Shown here piece by piece: positions 25,964 to 34,562 of a stretch of DNA of 40,906 bases; within the stretch, counting starts at the first letter, position 1, and every line of letters begins with the position of its first letter. The notes below the pieces were generated by a model, which worked only from the letters and a program-made list of their open reading frames with translations, was not told the DNA's origin and made no database searches. This stretch comes from an uncultured bacterium. Lineage in GTDB: Bacteria > Bacillota > Clostridia > Lachnospirales > Lachnospiraceae. The translations under genes and the position numbers were made by a program. The DNA is taken from positions 1-40,906 of the forward strand of contig CANDBT010000038.1 of assembly GCA_947383005.1 (NCBI GenBank), in the 5' to 3' direction.

Positions 25964-26419
25964 TTAACGGATTCCCTTTTCATCCCCTTCAAGCACCAGG
26001 GTAAACGGCCCGTCATTCAGCAGTTCCACCTTCATTTCTGCCCCAAAACGCCCCTGTTCTACCTTTCGCACATGCTTACGGCAGCGTTCGGCAAAATATT
26101 CATACAGCCGGTTAGCCTTTTCCGGTGAACCTGCACCGATAAAGCTGGGGCGGTTTCCTTTATGGCAATCGGCATACAAAGTAAATTGGCTGACTACTAA
26201 AATCTCCCCATCTACATCGGCAAGAGAACAGTTTGTCTTTCCCTGTCCGTCAGGAAAAATCCTCAGCTTACATATTTTATCAGCCATCCGGTCGGCTACT
26301 GTTTCCGTATCATCTTCCGCCACTCCCAGAAAAAGCAGGAATCCTTTTCCGATCTGTCCGGTTACTTCTTCCTCTACCCGGACGCTGGCATACGCAACCC
26401 GCTGCAAAACAACTTTCAT
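25964..26419 (-). CDS. dtd: D-aminoacyl-tRNA deacylase
   Basis: The protein has 151 residues, the standard length. MKVVLQRV at the start, the catalytic cross-subunit motif SQFTLYADCHKGNRPSF and the C-terminal GPFTLVLE (Gly-cisPro motif region appears as NDGPFTL) identify DTD. It hydrolyses D-amino acids wrongly attached to tRNA and also Gly-tRNA(Ala). It acts in the cytoplasm as a dimer. In Firmicutes it often follows relA; here a small alarmone synthetase (28334-28978) is two genes upstream, which echoes that linkage. Confidence 0.97.
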   Translation of the reverse strand: MKVVLQRVAYASVRVEEEVTGQIGKGFLLFLGVAEDDTETVADRMADKICKLRIFPDGQGKTNCSLADVDGEILVVSQFTLYADCHKGNRPSFIGAGSPEKANRLYEYFAERCRKHVRKVEQGRFGAEMKVELLNDGPFTLVLEGDEKGIR

Positions 26420-26532
26420 TTTTGTCTCCGACGGCTGTATTTTCTACAGTCATCGCCTCCTTTCCCCAAATCTTTCCTGCACCGTATCCTTCTCCGATGA
26501 AGGCCGTGGCGCCTGATAGCAGGCATGCGGAT

Positions 26533-28326
26533 TTACTGGAATATCATCTTCAGATATTCCAGCAAAGTCTCCGTGGCCTCTTCCCGGTAAATCATTTCCC
26601 TCGCCAACAACGGATAATCGGTAATCATATTATCCACTCCCATTCTGTACAGACGTTCCATCTCTCCTTTGGAATTTACCGTCCAGGCATGAACCGCCTT
26701 TCCTTGGGCATGTGCCTGTTCTACCAGACGCCGGTTGACAAAGCTGGCGCGGATGCTGATAAAATCTATGGCCTCGAGAGAATAAAAATCCCCGTAAGCC
26801 GCCGATAAAATATAACCCGTCCGCACCTGCGGCGCCTGCTGTTTTACCTGTTTCAGATAATCAAGGCTGGTAGAAGTGATTACGCACTGTTCAGCCATTC
26901 CCCCATCCAAAATCATTTTTACCACTTTTTCCGGCATGCGGCTGTCACGCCCCACATTTTTAATTTCAATATTGAGATTAATCCGCCCCCTACAATATTC
27001 CAGCGCATCCTCAAGCAGAGGAATTCTTTCCCCGGCAAATTCCGGCGAAAACCAGCTCCCTACTTCCAAAAGCTGCAACTCTTCCCAGGTAAACGAACTG
27101 ACCGGCTGATTGATTCCTGCCACCCGTTTTAGCGTGGCATCATGAGCCAGAACCAATATCTGATCCCGAGTCATCTGTACATCCATTTCCACCCAGTCGG
27201 CCATTTCTTCTACGGCTGCCTTTATCGCTGCCATCGTATTCTCCGGCGCCGTTTTTGAGCTGCCCCGGTGGGCTGTAATCTGGGTATTGGCAAAAATTTC
27301 ATCCGGCAAAGTAAAACCATGATAAAAAAGATCCACCCCATAAGCAAATCCCGATGCCAAAAGCATAACTCCCATCGCCAAAGCCTTAATCCGTACCATA
27401 AAATCTTTGCGGGAGCGGGTAATTGCCCCGCCGTAATTGCTCCGTTGTTCTCCATATTGGTAATACATAGCTCCAAGAAAAGCAAAATGAAACACAATCA
27501 AAACAATCCCGCCGAAAAATAAAATGGAACGCTCGATCTGCTCCCTTATTACCAGCAGTCTGGCTAATGTCAGGCTATGGCCGGTAAACAGCATCATGCA
27601 CATAGCTGTCACCGACAACAGATAGATCACGACGACAACCGCCGAAACGGTTATATTGCCAAGCATCAGCGCCCCTGCCGTAAACACGGCCCTGCCTCTG
27701 ACCATCTGCCTGCTGCGGCACAAACTTGAAGAAAACTCCTCCTGACCGGCCACACATAAAAAGCCCACATAAGCCGTGGGCAGTGCAACTGCAACACACC
27801 CTGCCAAAAGCAGAAGCAAGACCGATGACAGCCGCGAACTGGAAAATACTTCCTGAATAACAAAATTTAACGGACGGATATGGGAAAGGCAACGGGCTAT
27901 AAGCAGCAAATTCACCAAAAGATAATGGACCAAAATCACCATGCCCAGCCTCCAGTTGCCGCGGCTGATCTCCTCTGCCGCTTTTTGGAGGCCATGCCAG
28001 AAAATAGAAAAGGGGGACAGCCTTTGTTGGCAGGCGGACCCCTGAAATGCAGTAATCAATGCAAAAGCTTCCAGGAGAATCAATAACCCTCCCAAAAGGC
28101 CAATCGCTAAAAGCGCAGGAAGCACCCATGGCCGAATCAGGAATCTGGTGAAATTTTCCGCTGTCAAATAGCTGTATCCCGCCAGTGACAGAGTCCACCG
28201 CAGCATCCGATTGGCCAGGCGCATGTACATCGGCAGTATCATTCCCCGATAAAGAAATTCAAACACGAAAATACTTACCAGATTTTGCCTAAGCAACTGC
28301 CACATCTCTTTTGTCAGTGTTTTCAT
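26533..28326 (-). CDS. Membrane-anchored glycerophosphodiester phosphodiesterase
   Basis: The protein has 597 residues. Residues 1-345 hold about six to eight membrane helices (glycerophosphodiester phosphodiesterase membrane domain). Residues about 350-597 are the TIM-barrel GDPD catalytic domain: AHRGSSKTAPENTMAAI with the catalytic His and Arg, EMDVQMTRDQILVLAHD with metal ligands and second His, NIEIK, and HAWTVNSKGEM. It should cleave glycerophosphodiesters to glycerol-3-phosphate and an alcohol, with the catalytic part outside or near the membrane. It starts 7 nt after the alarmone synthetase stop, so the two are coupled. The membrane-fused form is common in Clostridia. Confidence 0.92.
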   Translation of the reverse strand: MKTLTKEMWQLLRQNLVSIFVFEFLYRGMILPMYMRLANRMLRWTLSLAGYSYLTAENFTRFLIRPWVLPALLAIGLLGGLLILLEAFALITAFQGSACQQRLSPFSIFWHGLQKAAEEISRGNWRLGMVILVHYLLVNLLLIARCLSHIRPLNFVIQEVFSSSRLSSVLLLLLAGCVAVALPTAYVGFLCVAGQEEFSSSLCRSRQMVRGRAVFTAGALMLGNITVSAVVVVIYLLSVTAMCMMLFTGHSLTLARLLVIREQIERSILFFGGIVLIVFHFAFLGAMYYQYGEQRSNYGGAITRSRKDFMVRIKALAMGVMLLASGFAYGVDLFYHGFTLPDEIFANTQITAHRGSSKTAPENTMAAIKAAVEEMADWVEMDVQMTRDQILVLAHDATLKRVAGINQPVSSFTWEELQLLEVGSWFSPEFAGERIPLLEDALEYCRGRINLNIEIKNVGRDSRMPEKVVKMILDGGMAEQCVITSTSLDYLKQVKQQAPQVRTGYILSAAYGDFYSLEAIDFISIRASFVNRRLVEQAHAQGKAVHAWTVNSKGEMERLYRMGVDNMITDYPLLAREMIYREEATETLLEYLKMIFQ

Positions 28327-28333
28327 CCTGTTC

Positions 28334-28978
28334 TTACTCTCCGTGCCCCAAGGACAGAATCATCTGATTCAAGGAGAACATCTTGTCATCAAGCATATCA
28401 ACCATATCTGCACATGCTTTCAGCTCTGCCTGCAGCGTTGCAGGAGCATTTCCCTCGAATTTGTAATAAATTTTATGTTCCAGACTGGCCCAAAAATCCA
28501 TAGCCACTGTCCGAATCTGAATTTCCACTTTTGTATCCGCCGGCCCCTCGCTGAGATAAATGGGAATCGACACTACCATATGATAGCTCTTGTAACCATT
28601 GGGCTTGGGGTTACGGATATAATCCTTAATCTGCAGGACGGTCACGTCTTCGTGCTGAGAGATCATATCGGCAATTTGATAAATATCCTGGGTAAAGGAG
28701 CAGATAATCCGTATCCCGGCAATATCATTCAGCTTCTCTACCATATTCTGAATCGTAACGTCCTGTCCTATCCGTTTCAGCTTCTTGACAATACTTTCCG
28801 GGCTTTTCAGCCTGGACTTAATATGTTCAATGGGCGTATGTCCGTAAATATGGACAAACTCACTGTTCAAAATCTCTATCTTGGTTTTAATCTCTTTCAA
28901 CGCGGAATCATATAAAAACATGACGGATTTCCAATGGTCAATCTGGTCATGAATTCTCACATCATTCAACGATTCCAT
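28334..28978 (-). CDS. Small alarmone synthetase, (p)ppGpp, RelQ/YjbM-like
   Basis: The protein has 214 residues from ATG 28978 (AGGAGAGGTGAG upstream). It contains only the RelA/SpoT synthetase domain: HIKSRLKSPESIVKKLKR (ATP-binding), DIAGIRIICSFTQDIY, GYKSYHMVVSIPI, and EIQIRTVAMDFWASLEHKIYYK, with the Glu of the QIRT block for catalysis. There is no hydrolase HD domain and no regulatory C-terminal part, so it is the small single-domain class that makes ppGpp constitutively or upon envelope stress. It forms an operon with the diesterase gene. Confidence 0.95.
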   Translation of the reverse strand: MESLNDVRIHDQIDHWKSVMFLYDSALKEIKTKIEILNSEFVHIYGHTPIEHIKSRLKSPESIVKKLKRIGQDVTIQNMVEKLNDIAGIRIICSFTQDIYQIADMISQHEDVTVLQIKDYIRNPKPNGYKSYHMVVSIPIYLSEGPADTKVEIQIRTVAMDFWASLEHKIYYKFEGNAPATLQAELKACADMVDMLDDKMFSLNQMILSLGHGE

Positions 28979-29046
28979 TCTCACCTCTCCTGCTAATCAA
29001 TTCTTTTTATAAGAGCAACATCCCGCTCAATTATATCTATTTGATA

Positions 29047-29832
29047 TTAAAGCTTAATATTTTTCAGCAGAGAAGCAAGTCCTGTGGTGGCAGCGCCGGA
29101 TTCCTTATAATTGAACACTTCTTCCTTTGGTTCCTCCTCGGCCCCCAAAGCTTTCATGCTCAGGCTTATCCTTCCATCGCCTACCGCAATCACTTTAACT
29201 TTAACTTTGTCGCCTTCTTTCAGCACCACTCCCGGATGCTTAATCCTCTGCGCGCTGATCTGAGATACATGAAGAAGGCCCGTGAGGCCATTGTCCAAAT
29301 CCACAAAAGCGCCGTAATCCTTCAGGCTGTCCACCACACCCTCTAAGACAGCGCCGACTTTTACTTCCGCCAGCTTCCGGGCTTTTTCAGACTCCTCTTT
29401 CTCCTTCATCACTACCCGGCCGGACAACACCAACTTCTTACGTTCCGGCTCCACGGTAATAGGTACCACCTCTAAATACTTGCCAACCCAGTCTTCCAGC
29501 TTTTCTACGTATTTGGTGGAAATGTGAGAGGCGGGAATAAAACCTTGGATCTCATCGACATAAGCAACCACACCGGCTTTTACCGCTTCCTTAATCTTAA
29601 CTTTAATCACCGTCTTATCCCGCATCATATCCAGCAGTTCTGCCCACTTCTGAGCTTGCGGGCCTTCCTGCTCCTGATAATCATTGCGCCGCTCATCAAA
29701 CTCTTTATAGGAAGCTTCCAGTTCGCTGGCAAAATCTTCCATAGATTCAGCCGGCTCTGCAGTTTGTACAGTCTCCGCCGCTTCCGTCGCTTTCTCTGCT
29801 TTTACCTCTGTGTCTTTAACTTCTTCATTCAT
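29047..29832 (-). CDS. S1 RNA-binding domain protein (RpsA-like)
   Basis: The protein has 261 residues from ATG 29832 with AAGGAG 9 nt upstream; the longer reading adds six residues but lacks that site. An acidic N-terminus (about 1-65) is followed by two S1 domains: about 66-135 (DKTVIKVKIKEAVKAGVVAYV, GFIPASHIS) and about 150-225 (GAVLEGVVDSLKDYGAFVDL, GLLHVSQIS, VKVKVIAVG). The plan resembles short clostridial S1 proteins that bind mRNA and assist translation. It is the first gene of the leftward run with the alarmone synthetase and is divergent from the PHP gene. Confidence 0.9.
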   Translation of the reverse strand: MNEEVKDTEVKAEKATEAAETVQTAEPAESMEDFASELEASYKEFDERRNDYQEQEGPQAQKWAELLDMMRDKTVIKVKIKEAVKAGVVAYVDEIQGFIPASHISTKYVEKLEDWVGKYLEVVPITVEPERKKLVLSGRVVMKEKEESEKARKLAEVKVGAVLEGVVDSLKDYGAFVDLDNGLTGLLHVSQISAQRIKHPGVVLKEGDKVKVKVIAVGDGRISLSMKALGAEEEPKEEVFNYKESGAATTGLASLLKNIKL

Positions 29833-29864
29833 CGTGCAACACTCCTTCAATATATAATAAATAA

Positions 29865-29985
29865 GAATCCTGCTCCGCAGGATTCTCCGCCTGCGGCGGA
29901 TCGCTTCAGCGACATAATTCCTTTCCGCCGCAGTGCGATCCTAAGCGGAGCGTTTTTGTATCATAGGACGCACTTTCCTATGATA
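29865..29985. repeat. Repeat family C, copy 1
   Basis: About 120 nt of hairpins: GAATCCTGC-tcc-GCAGGATTC, CTGCGGCGG...CCGCCGCAG and TATCATAGGA...TCCTATGATA. A second copy in the same orientation is at 32069-32189, and its last third occurs at 17587-17627. It sits between the divergent S1 and PHP genes, so it belongs to the leader or promoter zone of the S1 gene. Confidence 0.85.
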
Positions 29986-30114
29986 TGAAAATAACCCCTA
30001 TAATGACTTTACCATATTTTCACGCATTTTGCCATAGTTTTCTACGGAAAAGTATGTTATTATTATGAAGCAAATCAGATTATTTAAAGAAAGGACTTTG
30101 TAAACAAAACTACC

Positions 30115-30873
30115 ATGAACAACATAAATGACATACTGGATCTGCATACCCACACTATCGTCAGCGGCCATGCTTATAATACCCTTTATGAAATGCTGCA
30201 TTCGGCTTCAGAAAAAGGCATCCAGCTTCTCGGCGTTACGGAGCACGCTCCACGTATCCCCGGCGCCTGCCATCCTTTTTATTTTATCAATTTCAAAGTT
30301 GTCCCGCGAATGGTTTACGGAGTACGTTTACTGTTAGGCTGTGAGCTGAACATTATTGACTATGAGGGCAATATCGATTTGGAAGCCCGTTATTTAAAGG
30401 GCCTCGACCTGGGAATTGCCAGTATTCATGAACCTTGTTATACCCGCGGAACTATTTCTCAAAATACCAGCGCCTACTTAGGCGCCATGAAAAATCCTGC
30501 CGTACAGATTATCGGCCATCCGGACGACGGGCGTTTTCCCTCCGACTATGAGACTCTGGTTTGCGCAGCCAGGGAACACCACAAATTGCTGGAGATCAAC
30601 AACAGCTCCTTGGCGCCTGGCTGCAACCGAAAGGATTCGCGCAAAAATATCATTACTTTATTGGAATACTGCCGAAAATATCAGGTCCCTGTTATTTTAA
30701 ACAGTGATGCTCACTGCGAGGTGGATGTGGGCAATCACCGCCGCTCTTTACGGGTTCTGGAAGAAATTGGCTTTCCCCATGAACTGATCGTCAATGATTC
30801 CCTGGAAAAAGCTGCTGCTTTTATCCCCTCTCTGCAAAAACATTTAGCTTCCGGAGGCGTCTCCCATGATTAA
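30115..30873 (+). CDS. PHP-domain phosphoesterase (YcdX-like)
   Basis: The protein has 252 residues. PHP metal motifs are in order: DLHTHTIVSGHA (HxH), GVTEHAP, ASIHEP, IIGHPDDGRFP and NSDAHCE. They bind a trinuclear metal centre and usually hydrolyse phosphomonoesters. The length suits the stand-alone YcdX type and not polymerase-linked PHP domains. The ribosome binding site is weak (AAAGGAC about 20 nt upstream). Its 3' end overlaps the LysR start by 8 nt, so the two genes are translated together. The substrate is unknown. Confidence 0.9.
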   Translation: MNNINDILDLHTHTIVSGHAYNTLYEMLHSASEKGIQLLGVTEHAPRIPGACHPFYFINFKVVPRMVYGVRLLLGCELNIIDYEGNIDLEARYLKGLDLGIASIHEPCYTRGTISQNTSAYLGAMKNPAVQIIGHPDDGRFPSDYETLVCAAREHHKLLEINNSSLAPGCNRKDSRKNIITLLEYCRKYQVPVILNSDAHCEVDVGNHRRSLRVLEEIGFPHELIVNDSLEKAAAFIPSLQKHLASGGVSHD

Positions 30874-31804
30874 CTTTCTGAACCTGGAATATTTTCTGGT
30901 GGCTGCCGAAGAACTGAATTTTACCAAAGCCGCCAAACAGCTCTTTATTTCGCAGCAATCTTTAAGCAATCATATGCTGAACCTGGAAAAAGAATTTGGA
31001 GTCATCCTTTTCAACCGTACCTCACCTTTGACCCTGACCTACGCCGGCCAGACCTTAAAAAAACGTGCCCGGCAAATTCTTTCTCTGAAAGAAGAAACTT
31101 TTCGGGAATTGGCAGATATCAAAGACTTTTCTATCGGACGGCTGAGTATCGGTGTTTCCCATACCCGCGGCCGGGTTATCCTGCCGGAAATCCTGCCTGC
31201 CTACCGGGAACAATTCCCCAATATTGACCTTCACCTGATAGAAGGAAATTCCTCCGAACTGGACAACCGGCTAATCCACGGGGACGTCGACCTGATTATC
31301 GGTATGCTCCCTTTTCGGGTGGAAAATGTCGGCACCGTTCCCATATGCGATGAGGAGGTGTTGATGGCCGTTTCCGATAGGGTGCTAAAACGTTCATTTC
31401 CCGGCCGTGTGGAAGAGATCAAAGCCCAACTGTCCGAACGTGCGGATTTGTCTCTTCTGCGCGAATGCCCCTTCCTGCTGATCAACAAAGGAAACCGTGT
31501 CCGCACTTTAGCTGACGAGATGTTTGAGGAAGCTCAAATTACACCTAATATTGTACTGGAAACAGAAAATATTGAAACGGTGCTGGCCCTGGCCGTCCGG
31601 GGCATGGGAATCACCTTTTATCCCAAAATGTTTATTTCCCGACAGCTCAATCTTCAGCAAAAAGTCAATCAATATACCTCCATGAACTTTTATACCATGG
31701 ACTATCCAAAAGCACATGGCACTCTGGCAATCGGTTTCCACAAAGACCATTATATGTCTCAGGCCGCAAGGGAATTCATCCGAATTGCTACGGAAATGCT
31801 TTAA
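30866..31804 (+). CDS. LysR-type transcriptional regulator
   Basis: The protein has 312 residues. The N-terminal winged helix (LEYFLVAAEELNFTKAAKQLFISQQSLSNHMLNLE is the segment; key residues FTKAAKQL and SQQSLSNH) is typical, followed by the LysR substrate-binding fold (about 90-300) with LPEILPAYREQFPNIDLHL. Translationally coupled to the PHP gene. It is encoded just upstream of the antiporter, which it may control, though no T-N11-A type operator was singled out. Full length and intact. Confidence 0.93.
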   Translation: MINFLNLEYFLVAAEELNFTKAAKQLFISQQSLSNHMLNLEKEFGVILFNRTSPLTLTYAGQTLKKRARQILSLKEETFRELADIKDFSIGRLSIGVSHTRGRVILPEILPAYREQFPNIDLHLIEGNSSELDNRLIHGDVDLIIGMLPFRVENVGTVPICDEEVLMAVSDRVLKRSFPGRVEEIKAQLSERADLSLLRECPFLLINKGNRVRTLADEMFEEAQITPNIVLETENIETVLALAVRGMGITFYPKMFISRQLNLQQKVNQYTSMNFYTMDYPKAHGTLAIGFHKDHYMSQAAREFIRIATEML

Positions 31805-31917
31805 ACAAGATTACACTATTCGCTTTGGCTTGTGAAAAAAACGCTTGAATATTCAGAAGCAGCAATATCACCATGTATCTGTTCACAAATTTTTCACAAA
31901 AATATTGGCACTCTCTC

Positions 31918-31946
31918 TTGACAAGCGCCAATTAAAGTATTATAAC
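31918..31946 (+). promoter_or_regulatory. Sigma-A promoter before the antiporter gene
   Basis: TTGACA (31918-31923), a 17-nt spacer and TATAAC (31941-31946). Just upstream is a direct repeat TTCACAAATTTTTCACAAA (about 31882-31900) that could be a regulator site. The leader to the start codon at 32239 is about 285 nt and includes a family C repeat. Confidence 0.7.
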
Positions 31947-32068
31947 ACTGATGGAATAAAGGAATAACGCTAATTTCATTAAAAAGGGACTTGTTCAACA
32001 GGCAAAAGCGGATAATAGGCAGGGGGCGGGGAAAGTCCTCTGTTTTTTATTGTCAGGGAAAGAACAAA

Positions 32069-32189
32069 GAATCCTGCTTTGCAGGATTCTCCGCCTGCGG
32101 CGGGTCGCTCCTGCGACATAATTCCTTTCCGCCGCAGTGCGATCCTAAGCTGAGCGTTTTTGTATCATAGGGCGCACTTTCCTATGATA
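32069..32189. repeat. Repeat family C, copy 2
   Basis: Same order of hairpins as 29865-29985, with substitutions such as GAATCCTGC-ttt-GCAGGATTC. It lies inside the predicted 5' leader of the antiporter mRNA, 49 nt before the start codon. Confidence 0.85.
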
Positions 32190-32238
32190 CAAAAATCTGT
32201 TGACAGAAATCCAAAAATGAAGAAAGGTGAGGAGAAAT

Positions 32239-33423
32239 ATGGATTATACTACATTACGTGATTTGGCAATCATTGTAATTACGGCAAAATGCCTGGGAAT
32301 TGCCGCAAGACGCATAAAACTCCCGCAGGTAGTAGGAGAAATTGTGGCAGGCCTGTTAATTGGCCCCAGTGTGTTGGGGCTTGTGACTCAATCTGATTTT
32401 CTGACAATTATGGCTGAAATTGGTGTGATACTCCTGATGTTTTCAGCCGGCCTCCAGAATAAGCTTTCCGATTTGCTGAGAACAGGTCCCAAGGCATTCC
32501 TGATTGCATGCGCGGGTGTGTTTGTGCCTTTAATCGTGGGGGCAATCCTCTTTATGGCTTTTTACGGAGTCTCTCCATGGGGGTCGGAGGAATTCTATAA
32601 GGCTGTATTTATCGGCGTGATTATGACAGCCACATCCGTCAGTATAACGGTGGAAACATTGCGGGAGATGGGAAAACTAAGCGGGGAATGCGGAACATGC
32701 ATCATGAGCGCAGCTATTATTGACGATGTCCTGGGCATCCTGGTGCTGACCTTTGTGATTGGTTTCCGAGATCCCTCGGTGCAGCCTCTGCAGATTATTC
32801 TCAATACTGTACTGTTTTTTATTTTTGCTGTTGTTGTCGGCATTTTGCTGTATCGGATATTTCGAAAAATTGACCAGTTATATTCCCATACGCAGAGAAT
32901 ACCGATCCTGGGACTGGGTCTTTGCCTGCTGATGGCCTATATTGCGGAAACTTACTTCGGAATTGCGGACATAACAGGTGCGTTTGTGGCAGGAGTGGTT
33001 CTCTGCAACCTTCCGGATTCGGGATATATTGAGCAGAAAATGGATATTACCTCCTATATGTTCTTTGGCCCAATATTCTTTGCAAGCATCGGTCTGAAAA
33101 CTGTGCTTTCAGGAATTACGCCGCAGTTAATCTGCTTTACCGTTTGTTTCATTATAGTAGCCCTTTTAGGCAAAATCATAGGCTGTGGGCTGATGGCAAA
33201 ACTATGCGGCTTTTCCAACCGCGACAGTATAAGCATTGGCGTTGGTATGATGGCACGTGGGGAGGTTGCGCTGATTGTCGCCCAGAAAGGCTTGAGTGTA
33301 GAACTTATGAATGCAGAACTGTTTACAACAGTAATTTTGCTTATTATCGTTTCATCGATTATGACACCAATCCTTCTTAAAATTTGCTTTGGAGATCAGA
33401 AGATTCATTCCCTCAATCATTGA
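32239..33423 (+). CDS. CPA2-family cation/proton antiporter (Kef/NapA type)
   Basis: The protein has 394 residues from ATG 32239, behind GGTGAGGAG; a GTG four codons earlier is less well placed. About twelve membrane helices. The conserved AAIIDDVLGILVL segment carries the Asp-Asp ion site of electrogenic CPA2 exchangers, and GVGMMARGEVALIVAQ near the C-terminus is the matching helix. The usual C-terminal RCK/TrkA-N regulatory domains are absent, so this is a bare transport core. It likely exchanges Na+ or K+ for H+. It follows the LysR gene after a long leader with a structured repeat. Confidence 0.93.
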   Translation: MDYTTLRDLAIIVITAKCLGIAARRIKLPQVVGEIVAGLLIGPSVLGLVTQSDFLTIMAEIGVILLMFSAGLQNKLSDLLRTGPKAFLIACAGVFVPLIVGAILFMAFYGVSPWGSEEFYKAVFIGVIMTATSVSITVETLREMGKLSGECGTCIMSAAIIDDVLGILVLTFVIGFRDPSVQPLQIILNTVLFFIFAVVVGILLYRIFRKIDQLYSHTQRIPILGLGLCLLMAYIAETYFGIADITGAFVAGVVLCNLPDSGYIEQKMDITSYMFFGPIFFASIGLKTVLSGITPQLICFTVCFIIVALLGKIIGCGLMAKLCGFSNRDSISIGVGMMARGEVALIVAQKGLSVELMNAELFTTVILLIIVSSIMTPILLKICFGDQKIHSLNH

Positions 33424-33431
33424 GAGATTTT

Positions 33432-33794
33432 TTAGAATAGAATATAACTTATCGGAATTTGCGAAGCAAATTTTGATAAAAGGCGCATCCTTTGCGCCGT
33501 AAATCCGATTATAGGAAGCTGATTTTGCTTCCTATAATATGCTGTTATGATATGAAGGACTTCAGCATCAGATCCAACAACAGTGTGCAATACTTTATGA
33601 TGAATAGTATATCCAAATATTAAACAACTTGGATGTGGAAAATCACCAGGATAATTTTCTATGATTTCGCCAAACATAATACAGTTACTGACATCATCTA
33701 TGCTTATATCTCTTTCCTGCATACGCTCAAGGCAATGAGCAGACCATTTTATCTTTGCAGTGCGGTATAAGCTCTAGATAATTTCTATATTCAT
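33432..33794 (-). pseudogene. DUF4258 protein gene, broken by amber codon and repeat
   Basis: ATG 33794 after AGGAGG starts MNIEII and then TAG at codon 7. The same frame continues without break through CLERMQERDISIDDVSNCI, GEIIENYPGDFPHPSCLIFG and LHIITAY, all typical of DUF4258, a small RelE/MqsR-like fold often paired with a YgiT-type zinc-finger antitoxin. From about 33537 the reading frame runs into repeat family A, which replaces the normal C-terminus. Either lesion would probably kill it; translation from the Met at 33722 would give only a truncated form. No antitoxin gene remains downstream. Confidence 0.75.
33449..33538. repeat. Repeat family A, single copy (A3)
   Basis: Three hairpins again: TTATCGG...TGATAA, GGCGCA-tcct-TTGCGCC and TTATAGGAAGC...GCTTCCTATAA. 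The middle stem differs from 775-960 on both arms. It starts 25 nt after the antiporter stop and forms the end of the DUF4258 reading frame. Confidence 0.88.
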
Positions 33795-33807
33795 GTTGTT
33801 CCTCCTT

Positions 33808-33906
33808 TTATTGGGAATTAGGAAATCCTCCTTTTTGCACATAACGCTTTTTTACCGCTTCTTCTATCTGTTCGATTTGTTTCTCTGTCGGTTTCTGGTT
33901 TCTATC
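33808..33906 (-). pseudogene. Possible antitoxin fragment upstream of DUF4258
   Basis: A 32-codon open stretch (PTEKQIEQIEEAVKKRY) ends in TAA 13 nt before the DUF4258 start, with a stop directly upstream. The phrase resembles the N-terminal part of short Firmicute antitoxins, but it is too short to assign. Confidence 0.3.
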
Positions 33907-34133
33907 CTAAATAACTGTTCGCATTATATATAAATACAACTTTTTTCGAATATCCTTATAAAATGGGCAGGTGAATGCTCAATCAATATGGGAAATGTTC
34001 TATATTCTTAACAATTGCTACTATTTATATTTATTATATTGGTCTTCACAGTAAAAAACAAGGTAAAAATGCACTTTCTAAAATAATAAAACCATTTAGA
34101 ACGAATTATCAATTCTTTGAGCCTGTTTTAAAT

Positions 34134-34217
34134 CGAGCAGGGGAGGCTGCTTCCCCTACTCCCATGCGACCCACGCGCCGCTTTAGCAGCATATTCCTCT
34201 CTGCAGGCTTGTGCATA
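34134..34217. repeat. Repeat family B copy
   Basis: CGAGCAGGGGAGGCTGCTTCCCCTACTC followed by a GCCGCTTTAGCAGC hairpin region, close in layout to 40343-40430. The interval 33907-34133 shows no gene. Confidence 0.7.
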
Positions 34218-34367
34218 CGAGGCGATAAAAATGCAAAATACTTTAAACAAGCTCCATGCAGAAGCGCCCGATGATTTTACAAGCTGGTATTACCCACACT
34301 AATTAACCACATGTTTCACTTGTCTAAATTTCCATCTGCTTCGTTGGTCTACGCTCCGCTTCGGTCC

Positions 34368-34398
34368 GTGCTAAACGTGTGCCACTGGCACACAGCAC
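34368..34398. repeat. Repeat family F copy
   Basis: GTGCT...GTGTGCC-act-GGCACAC...AGCAC, related to 17554-17586 with paired changes in both stem arms. The surrounding 34218-34521 has no recognisable gene. Confidence 0.65.
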
Positions 34399-34521
34399 CA
34401 TCGGTCAACGATGCCACCACAGAGTCTGCCCCAGCGAAGCGAGGGTATCGTCTCCCTCTTCCGCCTTGCAGGCTGAAAATTTATCCTGCGCGAAACATAT
34501 GGCTAATTAGTGCGAGTCATA

Positions 34522-34562
34522 CTAGTACTGCATTCACTGTTATTTCCGCAATGCAGTACTAG
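34522..34562. mobile_element. Short CTAG-flanked MITE derivative
   Basis: CTAG (34522-34525), TACTGCATT, a short middle, ATTTCCGCAATGCAGTA, CTAG (34559-34562). The right end is identical to the right terminal repeat of the element at 9562-9728, while the left end keeps only 9 bp. It looks like an internally deleted copy. Confidence 0.75.

Noticed and set aside
31882-31900. Rex redox-repressor site near the antiporter promoter
   Set aside because: The TCACAAA halves are in direct orientation, while Rex sites are inverted repeats.
33774-33776. Stop-codon reassignment (TAG as sense) to explain the amber codons
   Set aside because: Only two genes show it, both are mobile or toxin-like genes prone to decay, and no suppressor tRNA is visible in the window.
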